Assembly: GCA_023653785.1 (NCBI GenBank)
Contig: JAMKCH010022244.1
Coordinates: 1-64,000, forward strand
Reading direction: 5' to 3'
DNA: 64,000 nt
From: Ophioderma brevispina
Taxonomy: Eukaryota > Echinodermata > Ophiuroidea > Amphilepidida > Ophiodermatidae
Each line of letters opens with the position of its first letter. The stretch's first letter is position 1. The position numbers and the translations under genes were made by a program. This document shows positions 11,444 to 26,400 of the stretch, one piece after another. The notes under the pieces were generated by a model. It was not told where the DNA came from. It ran no database searches and saw nothing but the letters and a program-made list of their open reading frames with translations.

Positions 11444-14400
11444 CTGCAGGAGGTACAAGGAACAGTAATAAAATATCAATGATATTAATGGTTTTTACGA
11501 GTAATATTATTTTAGTGAATAAAAACAAAATGACCCCCTTTCCTTTCCGCAAGGTTAAGTCATCATGTCTCTCCAGATACTCTCCAGATCACACTGCAGG
11601 AGTAACAATGAATGGTATAAAATATATAAGCTGGGGATTTTACTGGTTTATTCAGGAAGAATGTTTTATTTTCGTGAGAGAGACAAATACTGTCTTTCCC
11701 ACAGGATTGTTTTTTGGGGGAAAATTTCATGAACTCACTGTTAGGGCCTACAGAGGAACGGCTTATCTTAAATTTCAACCCTATTTAGCATTGTCAGTGT
11801 ATGGTAACTCTAGTGAAAAAGTTGAATTTCTGCAATACTGTAATCAAATTTGAGACACTGTGGTTATCTCATGTAGAAACACCTCAGGTTTTTGTCCTTG
11901 TCCTAACTGAAATACCTTAAGAGAGGCAAGATTTTCTTTCAAAGCAATGTGAGCAAAGTGGTATAGATTAGTATTATGGGAAATTGATTTTTGAAGCACA
12001 ATATGCACACATATATGCAGTCAATTTGGAGGAATAGCAACATACTTTTTTCACATAACACACATACGCACATTAAAGGTGCTTGTTCCGATCGTCTTTG
12101 GGACCCCCTGAGTTAACCGGAAAGTATTTACATTTTGATATCAAATAAAGGCTGTATTTTTTCTCATTGTCGTAATGAATTTCAGCTTCCAAATCCATTC
12201 TTTTCCCAAGATAACTGAGAAAAACTGCCGTTTTAATGGTTACCATCAATATTAGCACATTAGTGAACAGGGCGTTGCAATATGCATTGTCACGTCTATC
12301 ATCAAAACCGCAATTGTTGGTCAGTGTATACCAGTGTCAGGCCTCCCATATCAAGTTTAGAAACACGAATAGACCACAGCGGAACAAAGCTCCTTTCGAG
12401 CCAAATCATATATGTAAACATGTGATTTCCATCACCCCAACTGCATTGCCTTGAACAAAACGTTAGTTTGAAGTCTGAAGCCCTGTTGTTTTTTATGATT
12501 TGGGTAACAATATTATTTTTTAACAAATCCATCTCATTATGGCTCGGTAGCTAATTTGTTCATTCTAAGATTAACCCTACGCGGCCATAGGAAATGAAGC
12601 ACGAAAACGTGGTCCGGTCGGAAAATGCTTTTCTTTTGGCTCTTGGGCCGTCAACAACTATTTTTGGGCGCGGCAAATGACTCTCATTGGCTCTCAATTG
12701 CTCCTGGGCCGTCTTACCGGAAAATGACGCGATGTTTTTCGTGGAATCTGGGCCGTCTTCCCGGAAAATGAACGCTATGTTTTCGTTGTCATCTGGGCCG
12801 TCTTCCGGGAAAATGACGCAATGTTTTCGTTGCATCTGGGCCTATTGACTGGAAAGGATGCGATGGTTTTTCACTTCATTTCGGACGGTTTGCCGCAGAA
12901 GTCGCAATGCTTTTCATCAATACAGGAGTGTGACACTGTACACACCTGCCCATAGCCATTTCGATTTCGTTGGTGGATGCGCCACCATTTTGCGATAAGC
13001 TATTGCGTTAATTAGCATAAACGTATTACATGACGTAAACCTGAGGCATGACGTAGATAATAGCGCCACGCACGACTATTATGTAGCGTAATAAGCGCCA
13101 CTCACGACTGGCGAACTATAAGCAAAAAATTTCATGCAGATCAGGTGTGCCGTACGCATGCCATTCTTTATTTATGTATTTATTTATTTACACTGTTTTT
13201 ATTGCATTCTTCAGGCGATGTTTCTCGTTGCATCGGGCGTCTTTCCGTAATGGCGTCGATATGTTTTTCGTTGCATCTGGGCCGTCTTCCGGGAAATTAC
13301 GCGATGTTTTTCGTTTCCTTGGGCCGTCTTCCGGAAAATGGCGCATGTTTTTTTCGTTGCATCTGGCCTTATTTACTTTACGCTACTTATTCCTGTGCCG
13401 GGAAAACGGCCGAGTGGCATGAAACGCAAACTTTGGCTCTCGTTGCATTTGGCCGTTAAAAATACAAATGGTGTATGCCTTTCGTTGCATTTGGGCCGCG
13501 GCCTGCAGAAACGACCCGGTCCTGGTTAGGGTTAATTAACAATACTACATTTTTTGTTCAACTCACGGAATGACAGGAACATGGTATCTATGGCCATGTC
13601 AAAAACACTGAAAAATCCTCTGGCTATGCAGAACACGCCAACTCCTATGACCTGTGAACGGAAAGAAGAGGTATTATTATTATACATGGATTTCTTGAAT
13701 TATAGTAAGATGCAACATATGAATTCAGGTATGTTCTAATTTGCATTTGTTAATACTTGATTCCACTGCAGCCTAGACCTGCTGTCATTATTTGAAGGTA
13801 CTAGGTGGTCACCCAGTTTTCATGATTACCTGGCTTTCTTGCCCAGCTGGATGACCTCTACATGACCTTTGACCTCTGATTTGTTCTGTGCTCAGGTCAG
13901 CGGTCCTTTTGACCAAATTTGGTGGCCATAGGGCATCTCTACGCAAATTGACCTCTAGATGAACTTTGACCTTTTGGGTCACTTGAAATCCTGGTAACAA
14001 ATGTCAGACTGTTCCTTACCTGCATACCAAATATCAGCTCCATAGGTCAAAGCATAACGAAATGCGCAGCTGGATAGACAGAACTGGGTTTTATTTGTGG
14101 TACAGATTGAAGAGCAAAAAAAGGGCTAATCCTTGCTAAAGACCAGTTGGTTGTATAGTTTGCTACAAATCAATTACTGCAATTGTACCTTTTATTACCT
14201 ATTTGAAATGATGGTTGAGATTCACTGACCTTTGGCATTGCCAAAAAATCTATTGAATCAAATCTGAGACTTAATTGTCGTTAAAATGCTGTGCGTTGAC
14301 TTCGTGACTTGACCTAGTAACAAGGCGCCCCAGGTAGAATTATTACGTAATCGTCCCAACAGAAAACCGTACTTTGATTTTCTGTTGTGCAAGACAGAAA

Positions 14401-17400
14401 ATACGAAAATCATTTATCTTCTAGATCCAGTTACCATACTACGTTCACTGCTTTTGTGGCCGGCGAATCCCATTGTGCGATCGTTATGGCCCATAGTATA
14501 AAACTCTAAAAGATAAAATTGCCCGTGTGTAACAGTCAGGCCAACCGTTTCAAGATACCAGGCCCTAACAGTTTACAAACATTGTGTTAAACTGGTCTCT
14601 TACAAAAAGACGGCGTGTTCGGCTTAATTCACTTCAGGTGTAATACATAAGTAAGCATTGCAAAAAACCGGGGTTTGAAAAAAATTGGGGGGGGTGGTCT
14701 TTCTAGAAATGTCCTTGTGTCTCTTTAACCATCACCTGAGCACGAGAAAGCTTTTACCGGACACTCAACACTATTTATAAAGGAGTCTAGGTTTGCCGCC
14801 GGGAACCGCGACTCCATTGCGATACACAAGTCAAAGAATTCTGAAATCACCAACAAATCGAGGCATGACGTGTTAATTACGACGTTACACCATGTATAAT
14901 ACATGTGGTGTGATCTATTCCAACCAATACTGCTCGGGGTATGCATGTACATTCAGTGGAAACCCGCAAAATAGAAATGTGCTGTGGCACGAGGTTCCGA
15001 TAGCCCATGTGAAGTGGATGAACAAAACGGATATCGGAACTAGCAACTGATAATGGAACATGTCATGGATGGGAAAATATTTGTGAAGTGTAATTGTTAC
15101 CTTGTGCTATTCCCCCATGTCAAACAGAATAAAGACGATGTCAGTACTAAACCACTGACATTTTGCTAATATGGAACTTCCTCTTGCAACACAAATTGAC
15201 TTAAGCATCTAGGAAAGTATTATAGAATGAAATGTAATTTGAGATTTTGGCCCCGGGCGAATTGTTTGGACCTTTCTGTGCTTTGGTATACGCCATATAC
15301 AAATGATCCCAACCAAGGTTAATAGATTAAGGGGTGCAGTTAGCGCGCTTTTAGTATGATCTAACAATGCTTGTGAAGGAGTTGTTTGTTGAGTAGATGA
15401 AATCATAATACAATGATGACAAGCCAGTAGTACCTCACTTCTGGCACCTCTATCACATCACTGACAATGGGAACTTGCATTGTGAAGACAAAGAAGCATG
15501 CTACGGTAATAGCAGCCACAACACACAGAGTCCCCAGCAGCAAAAGATAATCTGTAATTTTATTAATCACTGCCACTCTGTTGAAAAAGTACAAGAAATG
15601 AACAACATTAAGCATTTATACAGATGGAGGTTTAAATTGACCAGAGATGAGCTCAGATTAATAGAATAATAGAATTTGATTACAAGCTGGTTATCTCAAA
15701 TAACACTTAATGTTACAGATTTTACCCATGTTCTGAGCCTTGGTGAGGCACCATGCTTTCCATGTACTTAATTAAAAATGTCCCAAGATTATTCACTAGG
15801 GCGAAAAGTTAATAATTCATTAGGTTATAAAAAGTTCTTTTCCTTAATTTGCATAAATATTCATATCCTTTGTTATCTAAAAACGGAAAAAAACGCAATA
15901 CAAAGGGGGAAAGCTATATTTCACCCTAACGTCATGAGTGAATCACAAAAGCCACTTTCGCCCTAATTTAGATTTAGCAATATAATAACAATGTTCAACT
16001 TTTCTATAGCACTTATTCACTGTAAACAGCATCAAAGCGCTGTTGCCTATTACCATTATTATGCTGCAGTCAGGAAATCATTAGTTATTTCACTTCATCT
16101 TGGTGGCTGCTGGCCAAGCGCACATACCTATCAGCACTAAGATTGTAATATCACCCATAACAGCTCCCCAGATTTTGCTTGGGTCAATGACGCAATTGAG
16201 ATTAATTATCTTGCAGGGGGGATACAAACACACTGACTGCAGTTGGGCTTGAACTCACAATTTACAATATTCTTAGTCCTGCACTTATCCGCTGTGCCAC
16301 ATATGCTTTCAACAGCCATTTGATAAGGTAATAGTACTTTACTTTGTAGATAAGTATACTCTGTTCGATCTCAAGTTTGAGGGTTATGACACTGTGTTGG
16401 AAATGCACTTAGGAATTGAAGCATTCACATATGCGAATCGAGTCACAACATCAACTTTAACTTGAAACTGAACAGAGTGTACAAAATGCAATTCAAAAAG
16501 GTTCAGGGAGCTTAAGTAATCTATGCATTCTCAAATCTTTCACATACTATTTTATAACATTATATTTTTTGGAAGTTGAAGACTAGGCACTCAGGATTCA
16601 CACCGGTAAATAACATTAGAAACAGAGGTAAATCCAGCCCCCCACTGCAAATGATGGTGTTTTTTTGCAGACCGGTTTCTAAGTGTACCCTAAAAACTGA
16701 GAGAAATGGCAAGATCTGGGTTGAAAATCATGATTACTATCAATATTAATTATAAAATCTGTAGGAATATAAAAAAAAGTTGGCCTTGATACTTTTATTT
16801 TGACCTGACATACCAAATTTAACCATATTCTTACAGGGAACACCTGACTGAAAAAGTGCCCGGACCTCCAGGGTCCCCGGTGCATGCTAGTCCTCACGGA
16901 CCAGTAGCTCGAAAAATTTGCGGATAACTACCCTAATTTCATGACTGATCGGGTAGGAGATATGATGATCTTCAAGCTTTAAAAGGTCTGAGATGTTCCA
17001 TTTTGGAGAAAATTATGTTTTCATCTCGTTCATTTTGTACAGGCAGGAATGGGACTTGTATCTACCGGTGTGAAACCCTCAGTAACTATCATTTTAGTTC
17101 TCTTTTAACACCTTTATAATGAGAGAGTGGAGGCATGTTCTCAAGATGTGTGTAAGTAAGTAGTAGTAAAACCAAAGTTTTAAATCCGGTTTTGTCCCCG
17201 TAAACGGGGGTGGCCGGAATCACCTCACACTGGCAGCAAACACCCTTACTCCTTCCTTCCACTTCACCCGATTCAATGCATCCTCCATCCTCAACCTAAC
17301 CCTCCTCCTCCACTTGCTTCTTCCATGTCTTCTTTGGACGTCCCCTCCTCCTCGAAACTCCCACCTCTACCTCAAAAGCCCTTCTTAAGGCATGCTCGTC

Positions 17401-20400
17401 ATCCTTCCTCAACACATGCCCATACCAACGTACACTATTCGCCTTCGCCAACCGGTCCATCGCCTCTTCGCTCTTATCATTGCTCTCTCTGTCCTCCTCA
17501 GAATCCCCATCTCATTTTTGCTCAGACACCATGTCTCACTCCCATACAGCATCACTGATCTCACACAACTCTTATACACCATTCCTTTCATCTTCAAAGG
17601 ATATTGTGTAAGGTAGTATGATAAATCTACATTCTTTCTGAACTCTTCATGAGATTTTAAGAGATGCTTTACCTTATAATGTTCCTCATCAATAAGAAGA
17701 AAGCATCCTTAGCTGACTTGCAGAAGTTCTTGCCATAAATTGCAATCTGAAGAGAAAAGTTAAAACAATGTGCTTATTTATGATCGTTATCAGATTAATA
17801 AAGAGAAAATCTGAAGTGAATTTCTTGTAGAACACTCTAATAATAGTACTAGATATGTAATACTACACCATAATATGTTTTTAGTTTGGAAATTTATGAG
17901 CATCATGATTTTAGTTCGTGTATCGAAATGGATTAAAATGTATTGGCGTGAACATCTGCAGATGGGGTACTGTGGTCAGTCATTCAATCAAGAAAAAAAC
18001 TTTACAAAATGAAATTGGGCCATCCCCATCTAATTTAGATTAATGCCAAAAGTAAATCCTAGATCTTTCAAACAAGGTTGATGGAGCATTTGCTAACCCA
18101 AAACCCAGTGAACAATATGAGTATCTAAATCCTGTGTATTGCCACCATTTTCAGTTGTGCCAGGTCTAACCTCAGGAACATCTTAACAACACTGATTTAA
18201 AGCTTGTAATCTCGGCATTAGAAATTTGAACAAATCTCGCAAACAAATTTTTGCTATTTCATCCTGGTTTCATGATGGGAGGGGTCTAATCTTATCAGCA
18301 GCACACCAATCTACACATCTACTTACCATAATGTAAGCATTCTTATTCAAGAACTTCATAAACTTCTCAAGGCACCAGAAGCAACATTTGAGACATCTCA
18401 GGACATATTTGGCAAACTTGTTGTCTTTTCCCTTCAGCTGCAACTCAATGTACTCCAGGATGACCCTGATAATCTTAATGATGGCTATGATTAATGAACC
18501 AAAAGCAATGGAGCCCAGATGATATCTGTAAATTGAATGTGTGATCTAATGTTACATCAACTGGATATGTGGACATGTGTCTGTAATAAAACGCCTATGG
18601 TCATGAAATTTTTCAAAAACGTGGTGTTTATTTGTTCGGTTATTATTTCTATTGTAAACCACGGCCAATACCATCTGGGAACACCAGAATACCATGGTGC
18701 TCCATGCAATAAATGGATCGATGTTTGAACAAGGTCAACAACATTAACAATGGCTGCATCTGCAGTTGTACAAAAAATAGGGACAGCAGTCCCAAATAGG
18801 TCGTCCGATTATGCGGTCAAAGAAAAAGTTGATCCATCACTGCACTAAAAAGCTAAACATTTTAACCAAATACCACATGCACAAGATATGACCCTATGAC
18901 CATTGAATGATCTTTGACCGCCTCATTTATTACACCCACATATGACCCCTTGTTTATGAATAGGCATACCAAGTATGACCTTGATCCATCACTGCACTAA
19001 AAAGCTAAATATTTTAACCAAAAGTGTAACCACATGCAGAAGACTTGACCCCAAGTGACCCCTGAAAGACCTTTGACATCCTCAATTATTACACCTCATG
19101 AATATTCATGAACATAATCATGCTATTTCATTGGCTGATTCCTATTATGCAAACTATTTCCCTAGGGAAATAGATTGAACTGTTTCCCTAAAACCTCGTC
19201 CTCAGAGTCACAGTTAGGTGTAATAAAACAAATACTACATGGTTTATATCAGGAAATAGGGCACACTATTTTCCCTTGGCAATGGGCCTATCACCCCTCA
19301 CCCTTTGGGTGAGGGGTGATAGGCCCGTAGCCAGTACCTCGGGAAAATAGTGTGCCCTACTTCCCTCTAACCATTTGTGTACTGTTACCCCACATAAGCC
19401 CCCTTGTCTCAATGTATAAGCATACCAAATATGAACTTGATCCATCACTGCACAAAAAAGTGCATACCAAAAGTTTGACATGCACACAGTCAGACAGATG
19501 GGCGGACACACAAATCATGCTGATATTATATATAATAAGGTCTTTCCTATTGGACAACCTAACATCATACCAGCCAACTAAAATGGTCTATTTAACACAT
19601 TTTTTACACAAACAGATGTAATTTCCTCCAAAATCTACACTTTCAAAGGTAACTACACTTTAATCATGCAAGTTATTCACAAATTAGTTTCATTAAAGGC
19701 GCAACGAGAGATTTTGAGGCACCAAAGTATTTCGTCATAATACTAATTTCATATAGATAAGCCACTCAATAGATTTCTTACCTTATATTTGGCTACAGAA
19801 ATGTCTTGAAAGAGAGAAAAAGGGCGATTTTGTTTTGCTTATATTTCAATATAAAACATAGGCTGAATTTCGTATTTGCTCCTATACGAAATTAGAAATG
19901 TCACAATTTTTGTGCCAAAGAATCATTTCTCAGCTTAATCCTTTCAAATGGGGATATTTTTGATGGAAGGCTTTGCATCAGGGCAAAAATCAGTACTTTT
20001 TATATTTTTAGGGACACCTGATATATGAAATCTCTCGTTACACCTTTAAGTTGGCAAATCTGCCACCGATTTCACCAATGTGATTGTTAATTATCAGTGT
20101 TTACTTGCTTTATAGCATGATTTTTGTACTTTTAGGAACACATTTGAAAAAAAATAATAAAAAATGAGTCGGTATTTATTAGAATGCGAACATTTACTAC
20201 AAACAATGTGGTAATTGCTTCTAATTTGTTTCTGTTTTATGCACAATGTATTCTTTAGTTGGAATCTCTTTTAGTTATCTCAATAATTACTACTTGGCAA
20301 AGTATGATATGAATTCTATAGATGCTGTCCAAAATTTCTATTTACCTGATCGCCCACCAGAATGACCTTAACAGAGGCAAGTTTGGTACATCAGTTTTTT

Positions 20401-23400
20401 TATTGTAAGCCCAGAAATAAGATGCAAAAGCCCCAGCAAGTGTCAATTGACCAAGAGCAATGACAAAATTTGTCAACCAGAAGAGGCCAAAGAGATTGAC
20501 AAATTGAAGGTAGATGGTGTAGTCTGGGAGCCGATAGGATACAAACACACACATTGCCGTTGTGTCATTACTGTTGTAAGTCGCATTGAAAGTCTGAAAA
20601 CAAACACATTTAGTTGAAATTTAAAATGGACTTTCACTTTCACTTGAACTAACATTAAACAAGTATCACGAGTTGAAACATGATGACATTTATTCTTACA
20701 AAACCAAAATGAGCACCTACTGAAGTTTCATCCAACAGTTGAGTCAGATTTCTTCAGAGTGCCTCTCTCTACTATGGTGGGAACCAGTGTTGTCAGTTCT
20801 CTTGTCACTTTGCAGCAGAGGATTGTAAAGATTGCCAAGGTTATATGTGCCCTCATCCTGTTTCACAAAGCTACACCTTCCTCCTCTTATCCAGATGGAT
20901 TCCTTGATTCACTGCTTTTATGTTCACACTCTTATCAATAATAACAAGAGCATGTACAACCTCAGCAATCTTAACAACCCTCCACTACAAAATAGCAAGA
21001 GAACTGGTGACACTGATTCCCACCATAGTGGAGAGGTTTACAACTCTGAAGAAATCTGAACAATAAGTTGAATGAAACTTCAGATGGTGAGTTTGACATC
21101 TTGCTGCATTAAGTTCTAAATATTTGGACAAAATTGTTGTTCAATTTAAGGCCAAAAAACAAAGTTTGTCTCAGAAGAAATATGAAAAATGCAAATGCGA
21201 AATGCACGTTTTTAGAATAATTCTTCATAGCAAATGCGGGATTAAAAAAAATTATTCAATTGGCCCACTTTTTTATTTGTTTTTGGCTGCTTTGCAGGCC
21301 CATTTCATTTTTTCCCCTGAACATTTACCAACAATCTTTCAATGAGGCAAAGAACATGAAAAGGAAAAAATGTCCGCTAAAAACCATTTTAAACAAAATG
21401 CGGGCGGTCTTGAGACAACTTGTTTTTTTTTTTCTTGGCCTAATATTGTAATGAACTACACTTTATACTACTTTATATTTTTATTTACATTTTCATGCTT
21501 TCACCAGACCCAAATTAGTGCAGATCATTTTGAAACACAGGATCGAATTGTTGTGTGATGAAACCATGAGTTCAAGATATTGCACAAGTTTGGTACTGAA
21601 AAAAGAAAAAATCATCTAGGTTGATTCATGACAAGTCTCACCATCTTGAAAATTACGGACACTATTATTGGGAATGACAACCCCAAGGGCGAGTTTTCAA
21701 CTTGATGCAAGTTATTAAAAGTTTAAAAAAAAGATGAAAGTTTAAAAGTCTAAAAGAATGAAGATTTTTGAGTTTCAAGTTAGGGTTTTCGAATTTCGAG
21801 TTACCCTTCCCCTCCGTACAACAAACACACTACTCTTTATTTGAAGGATAAATATATGAGATTTAGAAAATGGATGGTTGTGGTTGAAAATATTTGGTGG
21901 CAGGGAATGATTTTCTAGGCGGAAAAATGCATTTTGGGCTGCAATTAAGCAAATTATTATTATTTTTTTTTTTACAAAGTAAAAAATATTACAATCTTAT
22001 TTTTATGGTATCCTTTTTGTATTGATTTCGGTTTGTAACATTGCAATAAATGGTTCATGTAATACTCGTTGTGGTACATGTATAAAAGTTGTGTTTTTTT
22101 TTAAAAAGGGATTTTAGGCTATACCCTTTATATATGTATACACAGAAACTATAATATAAATGTCAGAGATTGAACAGTATTGCTCATGATTAAAATCTGT
22201 TTTGCTAAGATATAATAATTCTTGATATTCTTAAGTTTTTAGCTCAAAACATGATTTATTTTAACCCAAAAAACACCCCGCCACCAAAGTTTGACCACAA
22301 AAAAAACCATCATTTTTAAAATTATTTATTACTATCTTGGTCGAAGGAGAGAGAGGTACGTTGCGTTTTGTTTGTATCGAGGGGAGGGTGCGGCGTTGTC
22401 CGAAAATTTTGCAGTCAAACAGCCAATATAACATAAGAAATTTTGAAATAGGCCTGGTAGCCAAGAACATGGGTTGGATAGTCTATGGTGAGATTATTTC
22501 CATCTAACCTTATACAATATTTGAAGTCAAATCTGGTTGACTAAGGAAATACTTACATCATAATCACATCTCAGTTCCATTTACAATTTCAAAGTCTGGT
22601 GGGGCATTGTACACTATACCTACTTCATGTGTTGTAGCCAGGTACCTGATGAACCATGTGTCAAGGAAAACTTCTATTCAACTAGAAAATCAGGCTATTT
22701 TGTGTTGCAAACTCTTGAAAACAATGTGTGAATGATATGCTGTAATTCATGGTGACCCCATATTGTTTGTTTAAATGCAAATAGACCCTCCATTAGTATA
22801 CTGAATATTCAGCTTAATTCTGGATGCCCAAAACTATTATACCACCAAAAGTTTTGTTCTTACACTTAAGAAGGTTGACATTCAGGGTAGTAATATTCTT
22901 GTACAGCGGAATAATTGACGTGTTTTTCTTGACATGCAAATTTAGCTAATTAATATTCATTAACATGCAGAGATCTTGCAGGCAAAACAATACATCACCA
23001 GAAGTCATTCGCGTTACTATGCCAGGTTAGGTTTTAAGTCATGGTTAGTTGCACTTTGTTGGTAGAGTGGGGTTTAAAAAGACCATTTTTATTCAGTGGG
23101 CAGGGTTTATATTAGTAAGCAAACACGCAATATCATGGGTCAGGTCAGGAAAGTTCTATAAACATATCAAATACTGGAGTATGACGTTTCTAGACCTATT
23201 TTTGCTGGTCTCTTGATCACGTATGAAGTGTAGTCATGGTATGAGAACAAAGTAAAGACCATGCTCGATGATGACAAATCGTACAAGAAACTTAGAAAAG
23301 ACCAAACCAAAGCCTACAAAAAAACCAAACTTGTATGCACTTTATCAAGACTAAAGGATAAGAACAAAATAAATCAAAAGGATTATGACTATCTTTATCC

Positions 23401-26400
23401 GACATCATAAAGCCTCCCAAGAATGTATTGTACTCCAAAATTGGCAACACCGTACACCATGAAACTTATTCACAATAACTTGCCTTGCCTATGGAAAGTG
23501 GTAATTTTTATTACTTTCTGAAGTAGTCAAGACTACTGCAAAGCTACACTCAAGCCAATCGTGGCCCACTCCTTGCTGGTATTTATTGCTAAACCTTTCT
23601 CCGACTCTAATAGTCATGCTATCACTTAGTTTCAATATTACTTATTTGGTGCAATAAGTCACTGGTTCTACCTCCTAACTCTTGTTTCTACAAATAGCCC
23701 TTATGTAATTCCCTGAGACAAATGAAAAAGGATACACAGCTATGATGGCCCACAGCGATACAATAACCACTTGTATAAAAAATGGTATGATGGGAAAGAA
23801 TAATGTCGACATCATCTTCCCCACAGCTCTGAAAATAGAAAACAAACATAGCATTTGAGTGAAACACTTGTAAAAATAGTAATTTGAATGGTGGTTAACA
23901 TTTGACACAGCCACTATTATTACAATCAAAAGTTTAACAAAACTCTAAGATAGAGAAAATCATGACCATTAGGCGACGAAAAAAGAAAACCCTGTTTTAC
24001 GGGCGAGCGGACCTTTCGAGTAGGGTCGGTCGGTCGGGCGATTTCTTTCTTTTTTTAATTTTTTTTTCCTTTCTGGAGCTCAAAATTGACTTAAAATAGC
24101 CCCAAAATCTGAAAAATCAAGAGAAAATATGAAAAAATTTTACAAACAAATTTTCTAAAATTTTTTTGCCAAAATTGATAAATTTGGGCTAAAAAAAGGC
24201 TGATTTTACATGATTTTTGGAAAAACTAGAAAAAAAAATTCTGCAAAACTGAAAAATCAGGGTCGGTCGGGCCCGTAAAACAGGGTTTTTTTTTTCTCGT
24301 TGCCTTAAGATAGGATTATCAGCTATTATGCTCCCCCAGAAAAATCACTATAAATTCAGATGTACTTAACCAATCGATGTTAAAGTTGTTTCATATTTCC
24401 AAATTTCAAGTGTATGGCTAGTTTCATTTCTTATGTTTTTCTTTATTTTAAAAAGAAAATCTTAAATTTTGGAGTAATAATTATTTCTAGCCAAGAGGGA
24501 AGGTCCAAAATATCTAAATTCTTTCATTATTTTTGAGAAAATTGTTAACTTTACATTTTTGAGAAAAAAAAACTCTTAATTTAAAATAGAAACAATTTAA
24601 CATCAAAATCTAATGAGAGAATTTTCTAAATTTGATTCACTTTCATATGGTGCCTTATTTGTTAAGATTGAAGGTGTAGTTCTTTCTAGGAATTATAAAG
24701 ATTGACAAAACAATCTAGAAAAAATCAAGCAATTATTGACAAGTACTAACATTACCTAAGCAATATTAATTTATCTTGGCTAGTACCCAAACAAATCAAA
24801 ATTCTTTTTCGAATTCAATACATTTGAAACCATATAAACTGAAAACCAATCTGACTGATTATCTTCAACTTGAGAAAAAAATTGAAAATTTGCATGTATG
24901 TTTCTGTCAACATTACCCACATTTCAACCAATTTTCAATAAAATCTGTCCAGGATGCCATAGTCGACAATCCTACCTTAAATAAAAAAATTACATGACTG
25001 ATATAAGGGAAAAACAGCCATTTAAAAACTAGCATCTGCAACATCAAGTCACAAAATAGCCAATACTCATACAACAACTTTAGGCAATATAATAAAATTA
25101 TAATAACAAGGTTTGCACAACATCTCACTTGCTAGCTTCTGCAATGAGTTGTATGGCCAGCCGTATTCTACCGCACAAACAGAGCGTCACCAACAGAATT
25201 ATAATAAAGATGCCAAGCAGAATGCAACCTACAATCAGTGGAGGAAATAATAACACACAAACAAACATTCACAGGATCATGCATTTTCTATATTTCTTGC
25301 AACAAGTCAATGCTAGCTAAACATCATGCCTAATATTCTCAAAATACATATGCTCACAACTCCCAGGGGTTCTCAAATTTGCACAATTTTTCACAGTGAA
25401 TACGTCCTTCTGAGGGTTTGGAAATAGGACCCATATCTAATAGCAATCAGTTACATCCCAGGGTAGAATTTCGTAGCAGAGTGCGAGAATCAGTCTTGAT
25501 TCTCAAAAATGAATTTTGTGGGAATCGTCTAATTCGCTACTGTGTTAAATTCTAATGTTTATGAGAATCAACATTGGTTCCCGCAAATCAATTTACGAGA
25601 ATCTTTGCAAGAATCGATTCTCGGATTCTCACCGAAATTCTAGCCCTGCACCAGAGATGCAGATATAGGGCAGAATTTAGATACATTGGTGTTATTTTTT
25701 TCACAAATTTTCAAATGTTTTAGCAAATTTCCTAAATGTTGGCTTCAGATTAAGGTACTCCACTTACTTTTTTGACAAATTTTAGGCAATACTGAAAAAA
25801 TGACAGTACCAAAATTGACACAAACAGAAACAGGGTTCACTCATACACCAGAAGACTGAAAATGATACCTGCATTGGTTACTCATCCCAGTGTGGTCACT
25901 TGTGTTGAGAACCCCTGTTACATCATTAATGTAAAACAAACTCAATACTCATACCCCACTAATTAGCCCAAAATTTGAAATGAACTGAACCAATTCTGTA
26001 TTATTTCAAAGACATAAAGAGAAATATTCCATTTCTGTGCCACATTAAATGATTTACAAGAAGATCTTCAGGTCACAAGTGTTTCCTGTTCTCAATGCTA
26101 AAGGAGTTGTTAGGATTGGTGGAGGGAATGTAACCCAGACATAAGTACACCTACCAAATATCAGCCATGTCTTCTGTAATCTCAAGAAACTTGAAAGTGT
26201 TGCTATAAAGGCAAATGCTTCACTTGAGGCTTTCATATTCTCCAAGTCGATGTACTGCTGGTAACAAAACCACATTCCTGAAAGAAGCAAAAAACAAAAA
26301 CAAATTTAAAATACAGCTGGTATAAAATGGCACCCCTCTCGTTCGTGCATGCACTGTCAAAACTCGCTACTTCATTCCTCAATTTTGCTCACATTCCAGA

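Noticed and set aside
12560..13529. Repeat proteins with EDGPD-ENIA or [11 protein letters not shown] units
   Set aside because: They are translations of the ~44-bp minisatellite; the unit is not a multiple of three and several frames are open at once.
16235..16303. A functional tRNA gene on the minus strand
   Set aside because: A-box and B-box are present but there is no proper acceptor stem or anticodon arm; it is a SINE head.
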